Shown here: one piece after another, positions 1-7,440 of the stretch
How positions within the stretch are numbered: the first letter of the stretch is position 1
Layout of the letters: the number at the start of each line of letters is the position of its first letter
Source of the DNA: Nonomuraea turkmeniaca
GTDB lineage: Bacteria; Actinomycetota; Actinomycetes; Streptosporangiales; Streptosporangiaceae
Reading direction: 5' to 3'
Length of the DNA stretch: 32,169 bases
NCBI RefSeq assembly: GCF_005889735.1
Contig: NZ_VCKY01000122.1
Span: forward strand, 1-32,169
The notes under the pieces: model-generated
Seen by the model: the letters and a program-made list of their open reading frames with translations, nothing else
Told to the model about the DNA's origin: nothing
The model's database searches: none
Translations under genes and position numbers: made by a program

Positions 1-11
1 GTCGTCTTAGG

Positions 12-45
12 GTCTCGTGGGCTCGGAGATGTGAATAAGAGACAG
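12..45. other. Nextera transposase adapter (sequencing artefact at contig end)
   Basis: Positions 12-26 read GTCTCGTGGGCTCGG and positions 27-45 read AGATGTGAATAAGAGACAG. Together these are the 34-base Illumina Nextera read-2 adapter, with a single mismatch at position 34 (A instead of T) in the Tn5 mosaic end. Bases 1-11 are also outside the genome and may be leftover index sequence. Read on the minus strand the adapter encodes LSLIHISEPTRP, a tail I recognise from contaminated database proteins. The genome therefore starts at about position 46. Confidence 0.97.
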
Positions 46-2142
46 GGCGAAGGACGGCCAGTCGGTGGTGGACCGGTTGGGACGGGAGGCCGCACCCCAG
101 GGGCCGGACGGCGGCGGTGTCGGGATCGTGGGATACGCGGGGGAGGTGGCGTGGAGCAGCGCGTCGGGCAGGAGCACCATGGCGATCAGGCCGCCCGTCT
201 CGTGGGAGCGCAGTTGCACGCGGATGCCGTGGCGGTAGGCCAGCCGGGCGACCACGTACAGCCCCATGCGGCGCGAGGCCGACACGTCCACCTCGGGCAC
301 GTGGGCCAGCCGCTCGTTGGCGTGCGCCAGCTCGTTCTGGGTCATGCCGATGCCGGTGTCGGTGACGGACACCATGATGCCGCCGTCGATCGTGCCGGTG
401 GAGACCAGCACGCGGGTGTCACGCGGCGAGAAGGAGAGCGCGTTCTCGATCAGCTCGGCCAGCAGATGGATGGTGTCGCTGACCGCCGGCCCGGCGACCG
501 CGCCGTTCACGGTGATCTCGACGGCGACGCGCTGATAGCCTTCCACTTCGGACAAGGCGGCGCGGACGATGTCGGCCAGGCCGACCGGATGGTTCCAGCG
601 CCGGGGCGGCTCCTGGCCGGCCAGGATGAGCAGGCTCTCGTTGTTGCGCCGCATGCGCGTGGCCAGGTGGTCGAGCGCGAAGAAGTCGGCCAGCCGCCGA
701 TCGTCCTGCTCGCCCTGCTCGAGCCCGTCGATGAGCTTGATCTGCCGCTGGACGAGCGTTTGGCTGCGCCTGGACAGGTTGACGAACATGGCGTTGATGT
801 TCGCGCGCAGCCGGGACTCCTCGCCGGCCAGCCGGATGGCCTCGCGGTGCACCTCGTCGAAGGCCCTGGCGACCTCGCCGATCTCGTCGTAGGAGTCCAC
901 GTCGATGGGCGCGACGGTAAGAGTCGATTCATCGCCGGTCTCGCGCAGCCGGCGCACGGTCCTGGGCAGCCGGGAGCCGGCGACGTCCAGGGCCTCCCGG
1001 CGCAGCCTGCGGAGCGGGCTGACCAGGGACTGGGCCACCATGGTGGTGATCAGCAAGACGAGCAGCAGCAACAAGAGGATGTAGGTGGCGGCCACGACGG
1101 CGTCGCGGCGCGCGGCGTCCTCGAGCGTCCGGCCCTGCACGATGATCGAGGCGCCGATCCGCTTCTGCACCGCCCACATGCCGTCGACGGTGCCGCTGAT
1201 CGCCGCGAACCAGAAGTCGGCGTCCTCGCCGCTCTCCGGGGCGATGTCGATGGGGCCGCTCTCGCCGGCCAGCGCGAGGGCACGCAGCCGGATCACCTCG
1301 GCCCGATCGACCAGCGTGCCGGTGACGGTGTCGTCGTACGCCTGCCGCTCCTCCAGCGTGGCCACCGACCGGAAGACCTCCAGCTCGCTCTCCTGCTGGG
1401 CCCGGGCGGCCATGAACCGGTCGAGCTCGCCGCTCTGGAACCGGCCGGCCGAGGCCACCGCCGCGAGCACGCCACGCTGCTGCGAGGCGGCCTCGTGCGC
1501 CTTGGCCAGCGCGGACAGCGCCCGCACGGCGGCGGCCAGCGTCTCGTCCTCGCCGCCCTGGGCGATCTCGTCGTGGAACTGCTGGAAGGCGACGATGATC
1601 TGGGCGTACCGCGACAGCGTGGGCAGGGCGAGCACCTCGGTCTTGAGCACCGTGGTGCGGGCCGCGCCGATCTCGGGCAGGCGGGTGAGGATCTGGCGGC
1701 CGAGCGTCCAGGCACTCTCCCCATGGTCGGTGGTGATCGCGGCGGCTTTCGCCCGCATGTCCGCGGTGGCCTGGTCGACGACGACGAACTGCTCGCGCAG
1801 CGGCTCCTCCCGCTCCGGCGTGCGGCCGGCGGCGATGTAGAGCATCGCCAGGTCCCGCTCGAGCGCCAGCTGATGGGCGACCTCGGTGACCGAGGCGCTG
1901 AGCTCGGCCTTGTCCAGAATGCGCTGGTACTGGCCGGCCGCGTTCCACGAGGCGATGACCTGCTGCGCCCCGACCAGAACCCCCAGCACGGTCGGGATGA
2001 GAATCAGCGCGATCAGCCGCGAACGCACCTTCAAATCGCGGAGCCGGAATCGGCGACCACGTGGGTTCTTCGTCCGGTTATGCACTGATTTGGAGGCCAA
2101 TGGAGGGCCGGGAGGACGAATGTCCACAGTCGCCTGATTCAC
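46..2142 (-). CDS. Nitrate-sensing-domain sensor histidine kinase, 3' end missing
   Basis: Membrane sensor kinase of the actinobacterial NIT-domain type, which in conservon operons works with roadblock, DUF742 and small GTPase proteins. A transmembrane helix lies at about residues 43-63. A long extracytoplasmic helical NIT-like region follows, then a second helix at about 348-372 (run of Leu) and a HAMP-like linker. The kinase core shows LDHLATRMRR in the dimerisation segment, the N box ELIENAL (about 564), the G1 box DTGIGM (about 595) and the G2 region RMGLYVVARLA. The authentic sequence stops at residue 699. The following 12 residues and the stop codon come from adapter DNA, so the true C-terminus and any partner genes lie beyond the contig. 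The ATG at 2142 is the first in frame; no strong Shine-Dalgarno sits at ideal spacing. The kinase assignment is sure; the signal sensed is unknown. Confidence 0.9.
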
Positions 2143-2268
2143 CCCGCTGGATCCCTCTCACCGAAAACACATCTTGGTACGGGAGGCGGCCTCTGCTCGC
2201 CCTTGTGTACGAAGAGCAATTTGAGCATACCGGTGCGGGATGGACTAGTCTCGCAGACTTACAAGACA

Positions 2269-2291
2269 TCTGACATTTTAGAAATGTCAGA
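2269..2291. promoter_or_regulatory. Perfect inverted repeat, candidate operator
   Basis: The arms TCTGACATTT and AAATGTCAGA are perfect reverse complements of 10 bases separated by TAG. The repeat lies between two divergent genes, 127 bases upstream of the kinase start and 143 bases upstream of the first binding-protein start. A terminator is therefore not expected here, and a regulator binding site is the simplest reading. The local AT richness is unusual for this DNA. Which regulator binds is not known; none is encoded next to it. Confidence 0.55.
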
Positions 2292-2434
2292 CTGACTCAT
2301 ATTTCGGACATGTGGGGACAAGGGGTGACGATTGACTGAGCCGTTCGTCAGGATCATTTCATGGCATTCGTCGCACTCGCTGCTGTAAGATCACCGCCCG
2401 GCCTTTCGACGCTTGACGCGCCAAGGGAGAACTC

Positions 2435-3412
2435 ATGGAATCGGGGCCCGCTTTCCGGGCGTGGCTGGCGGTGCTCGGCACGATCCTCGTGACGGCGGCG
2501 TGCACCGGCGTGGCTGTCGGACCGGCCCCGTCCAGCGGTCTGGAAAAGACTTCGCTGCTCATCGGCATCAGCCCCACGCCGTCCTCCGCGGGGGTGTTCA
2601 TCGCCGACCGCAAGGGCTTCTTCAAGGAAGAGGGCCTGACCGTCAAGATGGAGACGATCCAGGCGCCGCAGGCGGTGATGCCCAGGATCCTCAACGGCAG
2701 CATCGACGTCTTCAAGGGCAGCTACGTCTCGCTCATCAACGTTCAAGGCAGTGGCACGGCCAAACTGAAGATCCTCTACGATGCTCTGCAGGCCTCGCCC
2801 GGCATCGCCGGCGTCGTGGTGCCGCAGGATTCGGAGTTACAGAAGGCCCAGGATCTCAAGGACAAGACGATCGCCGTCAATTCGCTCAACAACCTCGGCA
2901 CGATGTCCGTGAGCGCGCATCTGAAGCCCTATGGGGTGACGCCGGAGCAGGTGAAGTTCGTCGTCGTGGACTTCCACAACCAGTTGGTGGCGCTCAAGAA
3001 GAAGCAGGTGGACGCGGCGTGGATGGTGGAGCCGTTCCTGTCCAGCGCCCAGAACGCCGGTGTGCGGCTGCTGCTGGACACCAACACGGGACCGACTGAC
3101 AAGCTGCCGATCGACGGGTGGGCCGCGACGGAGGACTGGGTGCGGAAATATCCCAAGACCGCGGCCGCCTTCCAGCGGGCGCTGGCCAAGGGGCAGACGC
3201 TGGCCGCGACCGACCGTGTCCTCCTGGCCGAGACCGTCGCCAGCTACACACAGACGCCCAAGGAAGCGGCGATGACCATGGCGATGGGGACCTTCCCCAC
3301 GTCGCTCAACCCCACCCGCATCCAGCGAGTCGCCGACCTGATGTTCCAGTTCGGCTACCTCAAGACCGAGGTCGACGTAGCGTCGATGGTTGCCGCCGGT
3401 CCCGGCCGGTAG
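2435..3412 (+). CDS. ABC transporter substrate-binding lipoprotein, NitT/TauT (NMT1/THI5-like) family, copy 1
   Basis: Extracytoplasmic binding protein of 325 residues that should capture a small organic ligand for import. The N-terminus is a lipoprotein signal with the lipid-modified Cys at residue 23 (TAAC). The mature part shows the NMT1/SsuA-like pattern: GISPTPSS, then FIADRKGFFKEEGLTVK, IQAPQAVMPRILNGS, and VDAAWMVEPF in the second lobe. AAGGGAGAA lies just upstream of the ATG. It is closely related to the next gene, with long identical runs such as FFKEEGLTVK and IQAPQAVMP, so the pair arose by tandem duplication. Ligand specificity cannot be read from the sequence; sulfonates, nitrate-like ions, pyrimidine precursors and aromatic acids are all known for the family. 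Confidence 0.9.
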   Translation: MESGPAFRAWLAVLGTILVTAACTGVAVGPAPSSGLEKTSLLIGISPTPSSAGVFIADRKGFFKEEGLTVKMETIQAPQAVMPRILNGSIDVFKGSYVSLINVQGSGTAKLKILYDALQASPGIAGVVVPQDSELQKAQDLKDKTIAVNSLNNLGTMSVSAHLKPYGVTPEQVKFVVVDFHNQLVALKKKQVDAAWMVEPFLSSAQNAGVRLLLDTNTGPTDKLPIDGWAATEDWVRKYPKTAAAFQRALAKGQTLAATDRVLLAETVASYTQTPKEAAMTMAMGTFPTSLNPTRIQRVADLMFQFGYLKTEVDVASMVAAGPGR

Positions 3413-3459
3413 CCGCGAGGCGTGCTCCACCTGATGACAGGACCCAGAAAGGCAGTGGC

Positions 3460-4437
3460 ATGAAGCTGGCCAGGATCGTCGTCGCGGGTATGGCGATCGC
3501 GCTGACAGTGAGCGCGTGCGGAGGAGGGGGCGGGACCGACACGGGCGGGACGGCGTCCTCGGGTGGATTGGAGAAGACGCAGCTTCTGATCGGCGTGGTG
3601 CCGGTGCCGTCGTCGGCGCCGCTGTTCATCGCCGAGAAGCGCGGTTTCTTCAAGGAAGAGGGGCTGACCGTCAAGACGGAGATCATCCAGGCGCCGCAGG
3701 CGGTCATGCCGAAGATCCTCAACGGCAGCATGGACGCCTTCCTGACGAGCTACGTGTCGCTGATGGCGATCAACGACTCGGGCGCGGCCAAACTGAAGCT
3801 CTTCCAGCACAGCCAGGAGGCCGCCCCGAACGTGGCCGGCGTCGTGGTGGCCAAGGGTTCGCCGATCAAGTCGCCGGCCGACCTCAAGGGCAAGACGATC
3901 GCGGTCAACGTGCTGAAGGCGCTCGGGCAGACGCTGACCAACGCCCACCTGCAGGAGGCCGGGCTCAAGCCGGAGGACGCCAAGTACGTTCCCGTGCCGT
4001 TCGCCGACCAGATCAGCGCGCTGTCCTCCGGCAAGGTGGACGCGGCCTGGCTGGTGGAGCCCTTCCTGACCGCTGCCAAGAAGGGTGGCGCCACCCAGAT
4101 CATCGACACCACCAGCGGCGTCACGGCCGGCGTGCCGATCGACGGGTGGGGCGTCAGCGAGGACTGGCTGGCCAAGAACCCGAAGACGGCGGCCGCCCTG
4201 CACCGCGCGCTGGCCAAGGCCCAGCAGATCGCCGGCTCCGACCGCAAGGCGATCGACGAGGTCGTGCCGACGTACACGCAGATCCCGGCGGACGCGGCGG
4301 CGGCCATGACGCTCGGCACGTTCTCGATGGAGGCCGACAAGGCCACCGTGCAGAAGCTGGCCGACCTGCTGCACGGCTATGGCTACCTCAAGGCGAAGGT
4401 GGACACGGCGCAGCTGTTCGCGCCGATGAGCGGATGA
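3460..4437 (+). CDS. ABC transporter substrate-binding lipoprotein, NitT/TauT family, copy 2
   Basis: Second binding protein, also 325 residues, 47 bases after copy 1. The start at 3460 is chosen because it follows AGAAAGG at good spacing and gives a textbook lipoprotein signal with VSAC and lipid-modified Cys at residue 20, followed by a Gly-rich linker. The reading frame stays open further upstream, but that extension would bury the signal peptide. It shares FFKEEGLTVK, IQAPQAVMP, ILNGS, VDAAWLVEPF and PIDGW with copy 1, but the N-terminal linkers and many surface positions differ. The stop overlaps the permease start as ATGA. Two receptors feeding one permease pair could widen the substrate range (inference). 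Confidence 0.92.
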   Translation: MKLARIVVAGMAIALTVSACGGGGGTDTGGTASSGGLEKTQLLIGVVPVPSSAPLFIAEKRGFFKEEGLTVKTEIIQAPQAVMPKILNGSMDAFLTSYVSLMAINDSGAAKLKLFQHSQEAAPNVAGVVVAKGSPIKSPADLKGKTIAVNVLKALGQTLTNAHLQEAGLKPEDAKYVPVPFADQISALSSGKVDAAWLVEPFLTAAKKGGATQIIDTTSGVTAGVPIDGWGVSEDWLAKNPKTAAALHRALAKAQQIAGSDRKAIDEVVPTYTQIPADAAAAMTLGTFSMEADKATVQKLADLLHGYGYLKAKVDTAQLFAPMSG

Positions 4438-5213
4438 CCGGCGGGCGCCTGGAGCGGGGGCTCCTGGGTGCCGCCGGGGTCGTGGGGTTCCTCGCGATCG
4501 CCGAGCTGGTGGGACGGGCCGGGCTCGTTCCCGACGTGATGCCGTACATGTCGGAAGTGCTGGCGGCGGCGGCGTTGCTGCCGATGGAGGAGCAGTTCCG
4601 CGCTGACGTGCTGGCCACGCTGGCGGCCTGCCTGAGCGGGCTGGCGATCGCGATCGCGGTGGCCGTGCCCGCCGGGCTGCTGCTCGGCACGGTGCCGTTC
4701 CTGGAGCGCTCGACGCGGCCGCTGGTGGAGTTCCTGCGGCCGATCCCGTCGGTGTCGCTGATCCCGCTGGCGGTGTTCGTCTTCCCGGACAGCCACGACG
4801 CCAAGACCGCGCTGGTCGTCTACACGTGCTCGTGGCCGCTGCTGATCAACACGATGTACGGCCTGAGCGACGTCGACCCGCTGGCCAAGGACACGCTGCG
4901 GAGCTTCGGCTTCGGCCCGCTGGCGGTGGTGCTGCGGGTGAGCCTGCCGAGCGCGGCGCCGTTCATCGCCACCGGCGTACGCATCGCCGTGTCCGTCACC
5001 CTGATCGTGGCCGTGAGCGTGGAGCTGCTGGCCCCGGGCGGGGGCGGGATGGGCGCGTTCCAGTCGCTGGCGGGCAGCGCGAACCGGGCCGACCGGGTGT
5101 TCGCGGTGGTCGTGTGGGCCGGGCTCATCGGGCTGGCCGCCAACGTGCTGTTCACCGCGGCCGAGCGGCGCGTCTTCCGCTGGCACCAGGCCCGTACGGG
5201 GGACGCCGCATGA
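4434..5213 (+). CDS. ABC transporter permease, NitT/TauT family (first)
   Basis: Inner-membrane permease of 259 residues, typical for the SsuC/TauC family, with about six hydrophobic helices. The cytoplasmic coupling loop is seen in the segment DTLRSFGFGPLAVVLRVSLP followed by a P-F-I-A-T-G-V-R-I-A run, which corresponds to the EAA motif that contacts the ATPase. The ATG overlaps the binding-protein stop by four bases (ATGA), which indicates translational coupling and makes this start much more likely than the longer open frame upstream. It should pair with the next permease to form a heterodimeric pore. The ATPase partner is not encoded in this window. Confidence 0.9.
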   Translation: MTGGRLERGLLGAAGVVGFLAIAELVGRAGLVPDVMPYMSEVLAAAALLPMEEQFRADVLATLAACLSGLAIAIAVAVPAGLLLGTVPFLERSTRPLVEFLRPIPSVSLIPLAVFVFPDSHDAKTALVVYTCSWPLLINTMYGLSDVDPLAKDTLRSFGFGPLAVVLRVSLPSAAPFIATGVRIAVSVTLIVAVSVELLAPGGGGMGAFQSLAGSANRADRVFAVVVWAGLIGLAANVLFTAAERRVFRWHQARTGDAA

Positions 5214-6004
5214 ACCGGCAGCCGCTCTGGCCGCGTTATTGGCCGCGTTATTGGCTGCTACCCGTGGCCGTCCTCGCCTGGGAGCTGGCCGCCCGGTCGG
5301 CGCAGGCCGCCTACTTCCCGCCGCCGTCGCGGATCGTGGTCAGGTTGCACGAGATGTGGTTCTCGGGGCCGATCTGGCGGGCGTTCCTGACCGACGAGGC
5401 CATCGCCGACCTGCTGCCGAGCCTGGCCAGGTTGTTCACCGGCTGGGGCGTGGCGTGCGCGGCCGGCGTGCTGGCCGGGGTCGCGCTCGGCCGCTCGTAC
5501 CTGCTGTCGGCGCTGGTGGAGCCGCTGGTGCACTTCGGCAGGTCGGTGCCGCCCGCGACATTGGTGCCGGTCTTCCTGCTGCTGTTCAAGATCGGCACCC
5601 CGATGGAGCTGGCCGCGATCGTGTACGGCGTCATCTGGCCGGTGCTGATCAACTCCATGGACGGCGCCCGCCACGTCGACCGCCAGTACATCGAGACCGG
5701 CGCCGTCTACCGGCTGAGCGCCTGGCACCGGCTGACCCGGATCATCCTGCCCGCCGCCTCCCCGAAGATCTTCGCCGGGCTGCGGCTGAGCGTGTCCCTG
5801 GCGCTCATCATGATGGTCATCTCGGAGCTGGTCGGCAGCAGCGAGGGCATTGGTCACCGCATGCTGGAAGCACAGAGCCAGTTCGACATCCCCGCCTTGT
5901 GGGCCGTGATCGTGCTGCTCGGGCTGCTCGGCATCGCGCTCAACACCGCGTTCCTGGGAGTCGAGCGGCTGCTGTTGTCCTGGCACCGCGGCGCCCGCGG
6001 CTAG
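5210..6004 (+). CDS. ABC transporter permease, NitT/TauT family (second)
   Basis: Second permease, 264 residues, starting in an ATGA overlap with the first. It has about six hydrophobic segments and a coupling loop around RLSAWHRLTRIILPAASPKIF, matching the family EAA region (G-A-x3-LP). Near the N-terminus the sequence WPRY is duplicated by a 12-base tandem repeat. The operon ends here: the TAG stop lies within CTAG at 6001-6004, where the stop of the convergent nitrilase-like gene also falls. No ATP-binding subunit follows, so the transporter must borrow an ATPase from elsewhere or the operon is incomplete. Confidence 0.9.
   Translation: MNRQPLWPRYWPRYWLLPVAVLAWELAARSAQAAYFPPPSRIVVRLHEMWFSGPIWRAFLTDEAIADLLPSLARLFTGWGVACAAGVLAGVALGRSYLLSALVEPLVHFGRSVPPATLVPVFLLLFKIGTPMELAAIVYGVIWPVLINSMDGARHVDRQYIETGAVYRLSAWHRLTRIILPAASPKIFAGLRLSVSLALIMMVISELVGSSEGIGHRMLEAQSQFDIPALWAVIVLLGLLGIALNTAFLGVERLLLSWHRGARG
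5228..5251 (+). repeat. 12-base tandem duplication inside permease gene
   Basis: TGGCCGCGTTAT occurs twice in direct succession, and the next three bases (TGG) begin a third copy. The duplication is in frame and adds WPRY to the cytoplasmic N-terminus, so it is probably neutral. Confidence 0.9.
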
Positions 6005-7002
6005 CCGTACAACCGCTCGATCGTCTCGGCCTGCCGGGTGCGGAACCAGGCGCGATCCCGGGCGCCGCCCGCCAGCCCGCCGGGCGGCTCGCCGTCGTGC
6101 CTGGCGTACTCCTCGGCCCACAACGCGGTCTTCACGCGGCTCGGCAGGTTGGCCATGCCGGGCCGCCGCCGCGCCCGGCGCAGGACGGTGAGGTCGAGCT
6201 CCGCCGCGGCCACCAGCGACTCGCCCGCGCCGGCCTGCGCGAGCGCCCGGCCCTCGTGGTCGATCAGCTCCGAGCCGCCGTTGGTGGAGTCGCCGGGGAT
6301 GGCGATGCCGGACAGGCCGCCGGTGTTGGCCGACACCACGTAGGCCAGGTTCTCCACCGCTCTGGCCCGGCGGGCGATCGCCTTGGGCGTCAGCGCCGGG
6401 GACGACGCCTCGGACGTGGGGTGGCAGAACACCTCCGCGCCGCGCAGCGCCAGCGCGCGGGCCAGCTCTGGCATCAGGATCTCCTCCGAGGCCAGCACCG
6501 CCAGGTTGCCGATCTCGGTGCGGGCCACCGGCAGCACGCCGTCCATGCCGTAGATCTCCACGTAGTCGCCCCACACGTCGTACGGGGTCGGCGTGAACAT
6601 CGAGTGCAGCCTGCGGTACCGCAACACCGTCTTCCCGGCGGGGGAGAGGATCACCGACGCCTGGAAGTACAACTCGGGGAAGTGCTCGTCACGCTCGTAG
6701 GCGTTCACGCACAGGAACACGTCGTGCGCGACGGCGATCCCGGCGAGTGCCCGGTACTCCGGGCCGTCGGGATCGAGCGCGGCCTGCTCCCGCCACTCGG
6801 CGAAGCTCTCCCGCATCGGGAAGCCGGTCAGCACGTACTCGGGGAGCACCACCAGCCGCAGGCCGGGCCCCAGCCATGCCTTCGAGCCGCCGACCTGCGC
6901 GCCGATCCGCTCGATCGCGGCGCGGATCTCGGCCCGTGGATCGGCGGCCCCGTTGATGGACCGGGTCCGCACCTGCAGCGCCAGCGCGGTATAGGCGGTC
7001 AT
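6001..7002 (-). CDS. Nitrilase-superfamily protein lacking the catalytic Cys and Lys
   Basis: Carbon-nitrogen hydrolase fold, 333 residues. The family uses a Glu-Lys-Cys triad to cleave nitriles or amides. The Glu is present (LPEYVLTGFP, E55). The usual YRK-x-H is YRRLH with Arg131 at the Lys position, and the usual ICY-D/E-x2-FPE is LASEEILMPE, with Ser172 at the nucleophile position. Ser172 is coded TCG, which is more than one base from a Cys codon, so the change is not recent or a sequencing slip. The rest of the fold is well kept (LARALALRGAE, RARAVENLAYVVSAN). It may be a serine-dependent enzyme, a non-catalytic binding protein, or a subfamily with altered chemistry. The ATG at 7002 overlaps the upstream stop as ATGA. 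The longer upstream frame belongs to a different gene. Confidence 0.85.
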   Translation of the reverse strand: MTAYTALALQVRTRSINGAADPRAEIRAAIERIGAQVGGSKAWLGPGLRLVVLPEYVLTGFPMRESFAEWREQAALDPDGPEYRALAGIAVAHDVFLCVNAYERDEHFPELYFQASVILSPAGKTVLRYRRLHSMFTPTPYDVWGDYVEIYGMDGVLPVARTEIGNLAVLASEEILMPELARALALRGAEVFCHPTSEASSPALTPKAIARRARAVENLAYVVSANTGGLSGIAIPGDSTNGGSELIDHEGRALAQAGAGESLVAAAELDLTVLRRARRRPGMANLPSRVKTALWAEEYARHDGEPPGGLAGGARDRAWFRTRQAETIERLYG

Positions 7003-7436
7003 GCCACGCGCCTCTCGTCGATCAGGGTGCGCCGCACGCACACGCCGTCCTCCAGCCACTGCCAGACCCGGCTGCGCGACTTGCCGTCCGCACTCAGCAC
7101 GATCATCTCGAACAGCCGCAGCGGCTGCCCCTTGTACTCCCAGGTGAGGTAGATCGTGCTGTCGTCCACCTCCCAGAACACGCCCTTGAGCCGGTCGGTG
7201 TCGAAGCCGCACCGCCCGCCGCCGAGGTACGCGCCGGGAAACTCGTGCACCTCGGTGCGCCCGTCGTCCCAGGTGTAGCGGTTGACCTGGTGGTAGGCGT
7301 CGTCGCCGACGATGCGGCAGGTCATCCGGACGCGGTGCCGGTCGAGCAGGGTCCCGTCGCGGCCGAGGTGGAGGTACTCGCCCTCCCACTCGCCCTCGTG
7401 CCGGGCCAGCAGCGGCATGCCGGCGCGCAGTCCCAT
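6999..7436 (-). CDS. Small lipocalin-like protein, DUF3598-like
   Basis: Protein of 145 residues without signal peptide or membrane helix. It starts MGLRAGMPLLARHEGEWEGE and is rich in alternating beta-strand patterns (RYTWDDGRTEVHEFPG, STIYLTWEYKG), resembling proteins annotated as DUF3598, which are thought to have a lipocalin-like barrel. No catalytic function is established for that family. It lies between an aldehyde dehydrogenase (4-base gap) and the nitrilase-like gene (ATGA overlap), so it is certainly co-translated with them. A ligand carrier or a small enzyme acting on the same substrate is possible. The gene is secure; the family call is from memory and less certain. Confidence 0.7.
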   Translation of the reverse strand: MGLRAGMPLLARHEGEWEGEYLHLGRDGTLLDRHRVRMTCRIVGDDAYHQVNRYTWDDGRTEVHEFPGAYLGGGRCGFDTDRLKGVFWEVDDSTIYLTWEYKGQPLRLFEMIVLSADGKSRSRVWQWLEDGVCVRRTLIDERRVA

Positions 7437-7440
7437 CCGG

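Noticed and set aside
31..2088. 685-residue open frame on the plus strand opposite the kinase
   Set aside because: It is antisense to a gene with clear kinase motifs, has low-complexity Gly/Arg/Asp/His-rich sequence, and starts inside the adapter.
2386..2391. TAAGAT with an upstream TG, resembling an extended -10 box for the importer operon
   Set aside because: The position is sensible but no -35 hexamer is found at normal spacing; too weak to list as a promoter.
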